DNA of 64,000 nucleotides, from positions 2,976,001 to 3,040,000 of the forward strand of contig NZ_JAPEMA010000001.1 of NCBI RefSeq assembly GCF_026343185.1, given 5' to 3'. A program made the translations under genes and the position numbers. The notes under the pieces are model-generated. The model was not told where the DNA came from, searched no databases, and saw nothing but the letters and a program-made list of their open reading frames with translations. The stretch is from Streptomyces sp. NBC_00091. GTDB taxonomy: Bacteria > Actinomycetota > Actinomycetes > Streptomycetales > Streptomycetaceae. This document shows positions 33,159-40,613 of the stretch, piece after piece; the stretch's first letter is position 1, and the number at the start of each line of letters is the position of its first letter.

Positions 33159-34361
33159 TCAGCGCACCCCGAGGGGGACCCCGGCGACGCTGGCGAGACC
33201 ACGCAGGCGGCCGACAGAAACTCCGGCGAGCCGGCCGATGATGACGCCGGGGAGCATCTGGTGGCGCACCCAGCCGGGGGCCATCGTGCAGACGGCTTCG
33301 AGGGTGTCGGCGGCAGCTTCCCAGCGGCGGCACTCCACGTGGGTGAGGGCAACATCCAAGCCATAGCGGGCGCGGGTGGCCAGCGGCACGGTGTCGTCCA
33401 GGCGGACGGTGTCCATGAGGCGCAGCGCGCCGGAGGTGTCGCCGAGGGCCACGGCGATGCTCATGGCCTGTGTGGCGGCGTACATGGGCCCGTACGGCTG
33501 GGCGTGGTCGCCGCGGGCGTGCTCATCCCCGATGCGGGCGGCCACGGCGTGGGCCTGGGAGAGGTACTCGCGGGCGCTATCCGCGCTCGCACCGCCTCGT
33601 GATGCGGCCACGGCGGCGTTCGTGACGAGCTGCCCGTACACGCTCAGCCGGTCAGGGTCGTGCTCGCTCATCTTGGGCTCGATCCGGTCGGCCTGCGCCG
33701 CGGCAAGGGCGAACCCCTGCGTGGTGCGGCCGTCGCGCAGGTTGACCCACGCCGTCGTGGCGGCCAGGTGGGCGTCGCGGAGGTCGTCCCCGGCCTGCAC
33801 CGCGATCTGGCGGCCGTACGTCAGCGCTGCGTAGGCCAGATCGCGGGAGCCCAACACGTTGGCGGCCATGCCTGCTGTCTGGAAGGTGTCGATCAGGACA
33901 CCACCAGCGGCCTCCCGCTCAGCGTGGTCGGCGGCATCGAACCGGGCCTTTGCCTCGGGGAGGAGTTGGCCCAGGAGCGTCCCGAGCTCGGTGTACCGGC
34001 CCGCCCAGTAGGCCTCGTCCGCCCGGCGGACGGCGGCGCGCAGCTCCTCAACGGTGCCCGGCTCGACGTCGGCGGGGATGCCGATGGCGGCGTCATGGGT
34101 GGCCGCGGACACCATCCGAAGCGCGGCCCGCTCGTCGCGGTCCATGGACCGGCGGGGTGCCTGCTGGCCGAGGAGTACGGCGATGTCCGTGCCGAGGGCG
34201 TCGGCGATGGACAGCAGCGACGGGAGCGACGCGGTACCGCCGCGTTCCAGCTTGCGGACCACGCCGACGGACACGGCGGCGGCTTCCGCTAACTGCTCTT
34301 GCGTCATTCCGCCGCGCAGCGTCTTCAACCGCTCAGAGGTGGTGTACTCCGACCACTGCAT
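33159..34361 (-). CDS. XRE-family regulator with TPR-like sensor domain
   Basis: This is a 400-residue protein. The helix-turn-helix at residues 8-65 reads LKTLRGGMTQEQLAEAAAVSVG, then RKLERGGTASLPSLLSIADAL. The remaining 320 residues are alpha-helical repeats (ADEAYWAGRYTELGTLLGQLL; YAALTYGRQIAVQAGDDLRD), as in the large Streptomyces XRE/TPR family whose repeats bind a signal. The ATG at 34361 follows GGAGGTG by about 8 bases. It lies upstream of the peptide/ATP-grasp/CysRS operon on the same strand and is a reasonable candidate regulator of it. Confidence 0.82.
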   Translation of the reverse strand: MQWSEYTTSERLKTLRGGMTQEQLAEAAAVSVGVVRKLERGGTASLPSLLSIADALGTDIAVLLGQQAPRRSMDRDERAALRMVSAATHDAAIGIPADVEPGTVEELRAAVRRADEAYWAGRYTELGTLLGQLLPEAKARFDAADHAEREAAGGVLIDTFQTAGMAANVLGSRDLAYAALTYGRQIAVQAGDDLRDAHLAATTAWVNLRDGRTTQGFALAAAQADRIEPKMSEHDPDRLSVYGQLVTNAAVAASRGGASADSAREYLSQAHAVAARIGDEHARGDHAQPYGPMYAATQAMSIAVALGDTSGALRLMDTVRLDDTVPLATRARYGLDVALTHVECRRWEAAADTLEAVCTMAPGWVRHQMLPGVIIGRLAGVSVGRLRGLASVAGVPLGVR

Positions 34362-34450
34362 GTTCCAGCACCTCCGTGTGATTGGCCTCATACGGACGGT
34401 ACTGGCAGGAGTGGTGGGGCCGACAGCCCTTGATCAGCCGGAAGTTGGGG

Positions 34451-35113
34451 TCACGCGGCAAGAACCGCGCTGACCCCAAGAAGGGCCTCAAGCTCCGCAA
34501 CGGCCTCGTCCTCATCGGTGGCGTGGACGGTGGTGATTCCCAGCTCGGTAGCAGGCGGAAGGTTCACCGCGTGATCGTCCACGAACACGCACCGCTCGGC
34601 GGGCAGGCCGATGCGGTCCAGGGTCAGCCGATAGATCGCCGGATCAGGTTTGGCCATGCCGACCAGCTCGGAGACGACGTGCACGTCGAACAGGTCCCAG
34701 ATTCCGACGTGCTCGTACGGGTTGAACGGGTCCAAGCCAAAGCTGTTGGACAGCAGGGCGACCCGATGACCAGCGGCCCGTGCCGCACGGGCAAGGGCCG
34801 CCATCCGGCGAGCTGCGGGCACTCCGGCCCACGCCCGGCCCATCAGGTTCACCGGATCCACATGCGCACCCAGCAGAGCGGCAGTGCCTTCGTTCCATTC
34901 CGCCTGCCCTATCTCCCCGACCTCCAGGGCCGCGTACAGACGCCGGCCCTCCGGGTGGTCGTTGAGGGTGCTGCGCCACGCCTCCGGGGCCAGCCCTTCG
35001 GATACGCACCACGCACGGTGGACAGCGAGAGGGCTGGCGGTGAGCACCCCGGCGAAGTCGAGGATCAGGCCGAGCTGTTCACGCCCGTCGGCGCTGGCAG
35101 TCCTGTGCGGCAT
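34451..35113 (-). CDS. HAD-superfamily hydrolase
   Basis: This is a 220-residue protein. Motif I is LILDFAGVLT with the nucleophile Asp; the second Asp (usual D-x-D) is replaced, as in epoxide-hydrolase or dehalogenase-like HADs. Motif II is LLSNSFG, motif III the Lys in KPDPAIYR, and motif IV VFVDDHAVN. A helical cap lies between motifs I and II. Likely a phosphatase, phosphonatase or dehalogenase of unknown substrate. The ATG at 35113 has GGAAGGGACGG upstream. It is followed by the XRE/TPR regulator with 89 bases between. Confidence 0.8.
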   Translation of the reverse strand: MPHRTASADGREQLGLILDFAGVLTASPLAVHRAWCVSEGLAPEAWRSTLNDHPEGRRLYAALEVGEIGQAEWNEGTAALLGAHVDPVNLMGRAWAGVPAARRMAALARAARAAGHRVALLSNSFGLDPFNPYEHVGIWDLFDVHVVSELVGMAKPDPAIYRLTLDRIGLPAERCVFVDDHAVNLPPATELGITTVHATDEDEAVAELEALLGVSAVLAA

Positions 35114-35316
35114 CCGGTGGCCGTCCCTTCCACGATTGGTCTCACAGGGGACGCTACCGCGCACCCTGAGACGGAGAGCATTCGGAACCCGACAACGGCT
35201 CTGGCTGACAGGTCAGACGATCTTCACTGTGGACACCGGCCGACGACCAGCGCGAGATCCCCCCGCCCGTTACGACGGCGTCGACGCCGAGCACGTACTG
35301 AGAGGCTGCGTGAGGG

Positions 35317-35667
35317 TCAGGGGTTAGGGTCACCGCCGTGGCCGAAGACGAGCGCGGCTTTCACCGTGTCCAGATGCTCAGGACACGAGAAGTACGCCTT
35401 CCGCTTGCGGAACAGGCCCCGCGACTTTGAGACACGATGCGTGGCCCATTCGGGCGTGCTGAAACCGACCGTCTCCGGGCGCCGGTAAGTACAGCCTTGG
35501 ATGTCACAGCTTGGAGGAACCATCCGCGAAGGGTCGATGAGGTACAGCGCGTTCTCGACCACGTCACGCGTGGTCATGCCCATCTCACGACGCTGAGCGG
35601 GGGTGATGTAGGCGATCTCCTGGGTGACGACGAGCGACCCGTGAATGAGCTCTTGATGCTGTGACAT
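35317..35667 (-). CDS. Hypothetical protein with possible Cys/His zinc site
   Basis: This 116-residue protein has one potential metal site formed by CDIQGC (about residues 54-59) and FSCPEH (about 94-99). The N-terminal half (ITPAQRREMGMTTRDVVENALYLIDPSRM) is helical. The ATG at 35667 is used. It stands alone between the HAD gene and the IS630 insertion. No family was recognised. Confidence 0.55.
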   Translation of the reverse strand: MSQHQELIHGSLVVTQEIAYITPAQRREMGMTTRDVVENALYLIDPSRMVPPSCDIQGCTYRRPETVGFSTPEWATHRVSKSRGLFRKRKAYFSCPEHLDTVKAALVFGHGGDPNP

Positions 35668-35857
35668 GAGCGGACCCTACTCAGGGCGCGGGCCCTTGCG
35701 GAACGACACCCATGAAGTGGGATCGGGTGAGGGTTCCGTACGAGGGTCGGAGCCCTGAGAGTGGATCTGACTGAGTCACCATGCGTGTCCCGCAGCCCGC
35801 AGCGGCTGAGGCATTAAGGCGCGCCGGCTTCTCGGCTGACGGCGTGGTCCGCCACGG

Positions 35858-35889
35858 CTCGGGTCCCTGAGCTGGCTCAGGGACCCGAG
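35858..35889 (-). terminator. Hairpin left of the IS630 insertion
   Basis: A perfect 14-bp stem (CTCGGGTCCCTGAG and complement) has a 4-base loop. Before the IS630 insertion it would have lain about 65 bases beyond the stop codon of the CoiA-like gene and was probably its terminator. No gene is visible in 35668-35953. Confidence 0.6.
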
Positions 35890-35953
35890 ACCATCGCCGG
35901 TCGGGTCCTTCACCGTTTCATGGTTGCAGTTGCCCTCCGCTGCGGCTTCGGAG

Positions 35954-36258
35954 CTAGTGATCTGGTTCGGAGATGCGTGAGCAGTAGCGGCAGATCCGGT
36001 CGAGGATCTGGTCGGCGGTCTTGGTCCACTTGAAGGGCCGGGCTTCGTTGTTCCAGACCTTGATCCAGTTCTCGAGTGCGGTCTTGAGGTCGTCGAGGGA
36101 ACAGAACACGCCGCGTTCCAGGCAGCGCCGTTCCAGCTCGGCGAACCACCGCTCGACCTGGTTGATCCACGACGAGTAGGTGGGCGTGAAGTGGAGCTGG
36201 AAGCGGGGATGCGCGAGCAGCCACTTGTGCACCACCGGCGCCTTGTGGGCGGAGAGGA
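35954..36258 (-). pseudogene. IS630 transposase, C-terminal fragment
   Basis: The fragment reads LSAHKAPVVHKWLLAHPRF, then FTPTYSSWINQVERWFAELE with the catalytic Glu of the DDE triad, and ends KWTKTADQILDRICRY...SEPDH. It continues the N-terminal fragment at 37588-38399 once the IS110 insert is removed. The TAG stop is made by the target-site TA. Confidence 0.85.
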
Positions 36259-36273
36259 AGCCCCTATGTTTCG

Positions 36274-37365
36274 TCAAGCGGCAGAAGGGGGTTGACTCGC
36301 GGCCAGGGGTTGGATGTGCCGGTAGAGCTCGCGGGCCACGTATCGCTTCAGACACCGGATGATCTCGCGCTTGGACATGCCCTCGGCGGTGCGTCGCTCC
36401 AGATACTTCTGGGTACGTTCGTCCCAGCGTATGCGGGTCATCACGACGCGGTAGAGGGCGGCGTTGGCTTGGCGGTTGCCGCCGCGGTTCAGGCGTCGGC
36501 GCTGGGTCTTGCCGGAGGACTGCTCGACCGGACTGACGCCGCACAGCGCGGCGAAGGATGCTTCGTCATTGATCCGATCAGGGTTGTCACCTGCGGCGAT
36601 GAGGAGTACTGCGGCGCTGTCGGGCCCGACGCCGACCAGGTCCAGCATCTGGGGTCGGCAGGCGCGGACGGCCCTGGTGGTGCGCCGGGTGAGCTCTTTG
36701 ACCTCGTCGGATAGGTGCTGGACTCGGCGGGCGAGCAGACGCATCGTGAAGACGGCCTCGCCCCGGTCATCGACGTCGAGGGCCGCGCAGGTGGCAACCA
36801 GCGCAGGGTTACTCAGGCCGGTGAGGAGTTCGCGCAGATCTGGGTCGATGGACATGAGGACGGCCTTGAGCTGGTTCAGTGCCTGGGTGCGGGCCTTGAC
36901 GGCCGATTCCTTGGCCAGCCTCAGGACTCGCATGTCCTCCACGGGCCCGTCCGCGCTCTTCGGCATGGTGGTGGCGCGTCCGGACAGCACCGCGCGGGCG
37001 GCCGCGTCCGCGTCGATGGCGTCTGTCTTGCCGCGCTTGCGCCGGGTGGCACGGTCGGGCTGGTTGATCTCGACGACGTCGATGCCCTCCTGGCGCAGGA
37101 CCCGGGTCAGCGCGGTCCCGAAGGATCCCGTGCACTCGACCCCCGCCCGGTGCAGAACGCCGAACGACCGTCCCCAGGCAAGCAGTTGGCGATAGCCGAC
37201 GGCGGTGGTCGGGAACTCCTGGTGGGCGAGCGAGGCGCCCAGGGTGGTGATGACAGCGGCGACGTGGATGTCCTTGTGGGTGTCCACCCCGAGGATCACC
37301 TCCTCCGCCGCCCCAGGGACCTGCTGCGCGGGCAGCGTCGGCTGGGGCATGCTGGTGACGGTCAC
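36274..37365 (-). CDS. IS110-family DEDD transposase/recombinase
   Basis: This 363-residue protein has the RuvC-like DEDD residues: Asp in LGVDTHKDIHVAA, Glu in VECTGSFGTAL, and the Asp pair in KRGKTDAIDADAAARA. The C-terminal domain has GVGPDSAAVLL and AALCGVSPVEQSSGKTQRR, where the conserved catalytic Ser of bridge recombinases is expected. The start is taken as GTG at 37365 because AAGGAG lies just upstream; GTG at 37398 is possible. It should work with the bridge RNA encoded just upstream in the left end. Confidence 0.9.
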   Translation of the reverse strand: MTVTSMPQPTLPAQQVPGAAEEVILGVDTHKDIHVAAVITTLGASLAHQEFPTTAVGYRQLLAWGRSFGVLHRAGVECTGSFGTALTRVLRQEGIDVVEINQPDRATRRKRGKTDAIDADAAARAVLSGRATTMPKSADGPVEDMRVLRLAKESAVKARTQALNQLKAVLMSIDPDLRELLTGLSNPALVATCAALDVDDRGEAVFTMRLLARRVQHLSDEVKELTRRTTRAVRACRPQMLDLVGVGPDSAAVLLIAAGDNPDRINDEASFAALCGVSPVEQSSGKTQRRRLNRGGNRQANAALYRVVMTRIRWDERTQKYLERRTAEGMSKREIIRCLKRYVARELYRHIQPLAASQPPSAA

Positions 37366-37409
37366 GAGGCTCCTTGGACTGGGTCTGGTGGCTGACACCG
37401 GTCCGGTGG

Positions 37410-37545
37410 GCGGTCAGAACTGTGACGGTGCTTTGTGCAGCAAAGCCCCTATCGGGACACGTTCACCGGGCCGGCGGCAGTACGCACCGCAGGAGGCCGG
37501 GGCCGACAGTTCCACTCCAAGGCAGCTGTGGCCAGTTGTCGCACG
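37410..37545 (-). ncRNA. Predicted IS110 bridge RNA
   Basis: In the non-coding left end, read on the minus strand, four guide segments occur in the order known for IS621 bridge RNA. The left target guide TGCGACAACT (37543-37534) equals the IS630 target flank plus core. The right target guide GGAGTGGAA (37518-37510) is complementary to the other flank with one mismatch. The left donor guide ATAGGGGCT (37452-37444) equals the element's right end plus core. The right donor guide TCACAG (37425-37420) is complementary to core plus left end. A GCTTTG/CAAAGC hairpin sits in the donor half. RNA ends are approximate. Confidence 0.7.
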
Positions 37546-37587
37546 GGTCAGGCTCCGGCCCCCTGCGGCACATCACGATCCTCACAG

Positions 37588-38399
37588 TTGTCGCAGATCA
37601 CGTGGACCGCCAGGCCCCTGTCGGTCTGGCGGTCGATCTCGTCGAGGAAGTCCCGGAAATCGACAGCCCGGTGCTGCGCGGACAGTTTTGTGATCACCTT
37701 GCCGGTCGCGGTGTTCAGGGCGGCGAACAGATCGACGGTGCCGTGGCGGACGTAGTCGAAGGTGCGCCGCTCGGGGACTCCGGGCAGCATCGGCAGCACT
37801 GGCGCGGTCCGCTCAAGTGCCTGGATCTGCGGTTTCTCGTCCACCGCGAACACCACCGCGTTGGCTGGCGGGGCAAGGTAGAGGCCGACGACGTCACGGA
37901 TCTTGTCGATCAGGAACGGATCGGGGGAGATCTTGAAGGTCTCGGTCCGCCACGGTTGCAGGCCGAAGGCGTGCCAGATCCTCAGCACACTCGCCGGAGA
38001 GATCCCCACGACCTTGGCCAGCTCCCGCTTGGACCAGTGCGTCCCGCCGGCGGGTGAGTCTTCGAGGGTGCGGACCACCACTTCTTCGACCTGGGCGTCG
38101 GTGATGGTCCGCGGCACCCCGGGCCTGGGCTCGTCCGCGAGTCCGTCCAGCCGGTCCCGCAGGAACCGGGTCCGCCACTTGGTGACGGTGCCCCGGTTCA
38201 CGCCCAGCCGGGCGGCCACCGCCAGGTTCGGTCCGCCGTCCGCACATGCCAGCACGATTCGTGCTCGCAGGGCCAGACCCTGCGCGGTCGTGCGGCGCTT
38301 GACCCAGTTGTTCAACACCTGCCGCTCGGTCTCACTCAGGACCAGCGGCTCCAGCCTGCTGTCACCCACAAACCACAGCAGACCGAAGCCAGCCAGCAC
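37588..38399 (-). pseudogene. IS630 transposase, N-terminal fragment
   Basis: It contains the helix-turn-helix region (RTTAQGLALRARIVLACADG; AVAARLGVNRGTVTKWRTRFL), the first catalytic Asp in VVFAVDEKPQIQALERT and the second in VHVICDN, where the IS110 insertion cuts the frame. The remaining codons run into IS110. The real start may be the GTG at 38369 (VGDSRLEPLVLS). Confidence 0.85.
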
Positions 38400-38470
38400 C
38401 CGTCAGCCGAATCCACGAACTGGTACGGAAGACGACTCACGTGGTGCCGAACGAACTCACAACCAGATCA

Positions 38471-39733
38471 CTAGCGGCCGTTGAGGACGACGCGGCACAC
38501 GCCACAGAACATGGCAGCGTCGCGCCCGTACCTGCGCATTAGCTGGCCGCACTCGGAGCACGGCCCGAGCTCCCACGGCGGGCAGCCCAGCGCGGCGGAG
38601 GCAGCGGCCCGCTCGACGGCAGTGATCAGCATCGGGTTCCGGGACTGCTGTGTCGGCATTCGGGGGAGGGTGAAGCCGCCGGTGGGCTGGCCTAGATCGC
38701 GGATGGGTCGGGCGTCGCTGACGAACCAGCCCTCCTCGCCGGCCCGGCAGGTCCGGTCTATCTCCTGCTCGGCGAAGGTGATCTCGTCGTCCTCTTCCTG
38801 CGCCGGGCCACCGGGGAGAGGCTCCATCTCCCCGATCAACTCCCGCCACCGCTTGCAGTCCGCCGACGGCACCCACATGTGCCGTCCAGCCCGGCCGCTG
38901 CCGCGGTTGGGGACGTAGACCGGCACGCTCTCCCCCGTAGCGCTCGACAAGACGAGGTCTTCAAGGTGCACTGCCTTCTTCTCCGGCTCGCAGAGCGCAG
39001 GAACGAACCAGTCGGAGTGAAGACCGCCACAATGACTGGCGCCGTCGGACAGCAGGCAGTGCCGGTCGCTGCTGGGCACGCACTTCCACACCTGGAGGTA
39101 GCGGTAGCCACCGCGGATCACCATCTCCTTGCCGCCGGCGATCTCCCTCCACGGCATGTCGTCGACACGAGCCCAAGGGGCGCGGTCGATCAAGGAGGCG
39201 GTGCGGTCCTTGGCCACCCACAGGGGCGTGATGTCGTGCTGCACCGCGTTGACCGAGCGACGGTGCACGCTGCTCGGGCTGAGGTGGTGGTACTGGATCT
39301 CCCAGCCGATCCGTATACCCCCGGGACCGGTGACGAGGGCGTCGGAGATGCTCCGTCGGTTCGCCGTGGGCACCTCGGCTTCGGCGGCCAGGCCGCACCG
39401 GGAAGCGGTCTCGACGATCCTCTCCTTCGTTGCCTTGTGCTGCTCGCCCTCCGCCGGCGTCGCCTTGTGCGTGATCGGCAAGTGCGAGGCGACGAGCGGC
39501 CGACGGCCACCGACGCGGCCTCGGCGGATGAACATCCACGGAGACTTCCCGCCAGTCTCCGACAGGCACTCCCGCCCGTCGTGGTGCGCCAGGCATTCAA
39601 GAAGCTGCGGATCGCGGTCGGCGACGCGTGCAGTGATCTCCCGCAGCAGATCGGGACGCCCCGCGTGACCGAGGTCGGGCAGGGACAGATTGATCTCTAT
39701 GCCATATCCGGTGTGCCACACGCCATTGGCCAT
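38471..39733 (-). CDS. CoiA-like protein with C-terminal zinc ribbon
   Basis: This 420-residue protein has a PD-(D/E)XK-like core reminiscent of CoiA competence nucleases: RRSISDALVTGPGGIRIGWEIQYHHLS gives the Asp and the E-I-Q motif, preceded by KATKERIVETASRCGL, in which CoiA proteins carry a helix before the first strand. The C-terminus has CSECGQLM...FCGVC, a four-Cys zinc ribbon. A role in DNA uptake, processing or defence is possible. The gene is intact: the IS630 insertion used the TA of its TAG stop, and the inserted end begins with G, so TAG is recreated. It diverges from the NUDIX gene across 258 bases without a supported gene. Confidence 0.65.
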   Translation of the reverse strand: MANGVWHTGYGIEINLSLPDLGHAGRPDLLREITARVADRDPQLLECLAHHDGRECLSETGGKSPWMFIRRGRVGGRRPLVASHLPITHKATPAEGEQHKATKERIVETASRCGLAAEAEVPTANRRSISDALVTGPGGIRIGWEIQYHHLSPSSVHRRSVNAVQHDITPLWVAKDRTASLIDRAPWARVDDMPWREIAGGKEMVIRGGYRYLQVWKCVPSSDRHCLLSDGASHCGGLHSDWFVPALCEPEKKAVHLEDLVLSSATGESVPVYVPNRGSGRAGRHMWVPSADCKRWRELIGEMEPLPGGPAQEEDDEITFAEQEIDRTCRAGEEGWFVSDARPIRDLGQPTGGFTLPRMPTQQSRNPMLITAVERAAASAALGCPPWELGPCSECGQLMRRYGRDAAMFCGVCRVVLNGR

Positions 39734-39991
39734 TCGTCCACGATAGGAGCGACCACTGACACACCAACAGATGGCGTATTCAAGGTTGTTGACTTGTCTG
39801 GAGCTGAACCGGCGAAGCGCTGGCCGTCCTGCTGGAAGCCGAGCAGGTCGCGCTCGAACAGCTCTACCACCACTACATGAGCCGAGAGAAGGTCATCGGC
39901 TGGAGACGTGGCACCAGAGGCTGGCCGTCCCATCCCGTGGCAGACCTGGCCTGCAGGCCCCGGATCGTGGCAGGTAGCTAGAGTCCAATCC

Positions 39992-40468
39992 GTGAGCGAG
40001 AACGAGCATGAAGCGAAGATGGCCCACCCTCGTATGGCGGCTGGCGCTCTCTTCTTCGACGAAGCTGATCGAGTCCTCCTCGTCGAGCCGTCGTACAAGG
40101 ACTACCGAGATCTTCCCGGTGGATACGTCGAACGGGGCGAGTCGCCCCGACAGGCCTGCGTGCGCGAAGTCCATGAGGAACTGGGCATCAAGCCCCACAT
40201 CGGCCGCCTCCTCGTCGTCGACTGGGCGCCGAGCGCGGGAGAGGGCGACAAGGTCCTCTACCTCTTCGACGGCGGTCACCTCGACGGAGACCACCGCCAG
40301 CAGATCGCGCTGCAAGCGGACGAGCTCCGCGGCTACGACTTCCACCGCGCCGAACAGGTGCCAGAACTCACCATCCCCCGCCTCGCGCGCCGAATCGCCG
40401 CTGGCATCGAGGCCCGGACGAGCGGCCTGACTGCCTACCTGGAACACGGGCAGTCGCCGGAAACATAG
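39992..40468 (+). CDS. NUDIX hydrolase
   Basis: This 158-residue protein has a complete NUDIX box (GGYVERGESPRQACVREVHEELGI), that is, G-x5-E-x7-R-E-V-x-E-E-x-G. An N-terminal strand AAGALFFDEADRVLLVEP precedes it. It should hydrolyse a nucleoside diphosphate linked to another group. The start is taken as GTG at 39992 (SENEHEAKMAHPR); the ATG at 40019 is possible. It lies ahead of the restriction-modification genes on the same strand. Confidence 0.88.
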   Translation: MSENEHEAKMAHPRMAAGALFFDEADRVLLVEPSYKDYRDLPGGYVERGESPRQACVREVHEELGIKPHIGRLLVVDWAPSAGEGDKVLYLFDGGHLDGDHRQQIALQADELRGYDFHRAEQVPELTIPRLARRIAAGIEARTSGLTAYLEHGQSPET

Positions 40469-40613
40469 GCCTGCCTACACCTCTGCTTCGGCGCCCCGGC
40501 TTCGTGGGGCACCGCAAGGCGCTGGGCGAAACTGCTGGAGGATGAGTGCACCTTCGAGCAACCCGTTCGTGGCCAGAGGCGTCGGCCCCGAGCGACCCTT
40601 GTAAGGTCGAAAC

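Larger units (their letters stand above)
36261..37587 (-). mobile_element. IS110-family element inserted in the IS630 transposase
   Basis: The outer limits come from the split IS630 frame and from guide matches. The element runs from CCCCTAT at 36261 to CTCAC ending at 37585, with core dinucleotide CT (AG on the plus strand) at both junctions (36259-36260 and 37586-37587). Length is 1327 bp including one core. It contains one transposase, a 13-base right end and a roughly 220-base non-coding left end carrying the bridge RNA. There are no terminal inverted repeats, as expected for IS110. Confidence 0.82.
35955..38473 (-). mobile_element. IS630-family element, interrupted by IS110
   Basis: Terminal inverted repeats GTGATCTGGTT (35957 onward) and AACCAGATCAC (ending 38471) are flanked by TA on both sides (35955-35956 and 38472-38473), the typical IS630/Tc1 target duplication. 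Without the 1327-bp IS110 insert the element is about 1.19 kb. The transposase reading frame is on the minus strand and split in two, so the element is inactive in this copy. It inserted in the TA of the TAG stop of the CoiA-like gene. Confidence 0.88.

Noticed and set aside
39793..39962. Short frame reading LEAEQVALEQLYHHYMSREK between the CoiA-like and NUDIX genes
   Set aside because: It has no start codon with a ribosome site and no recognisable family. It could be a remnant of a helical protein but cannot be supported.
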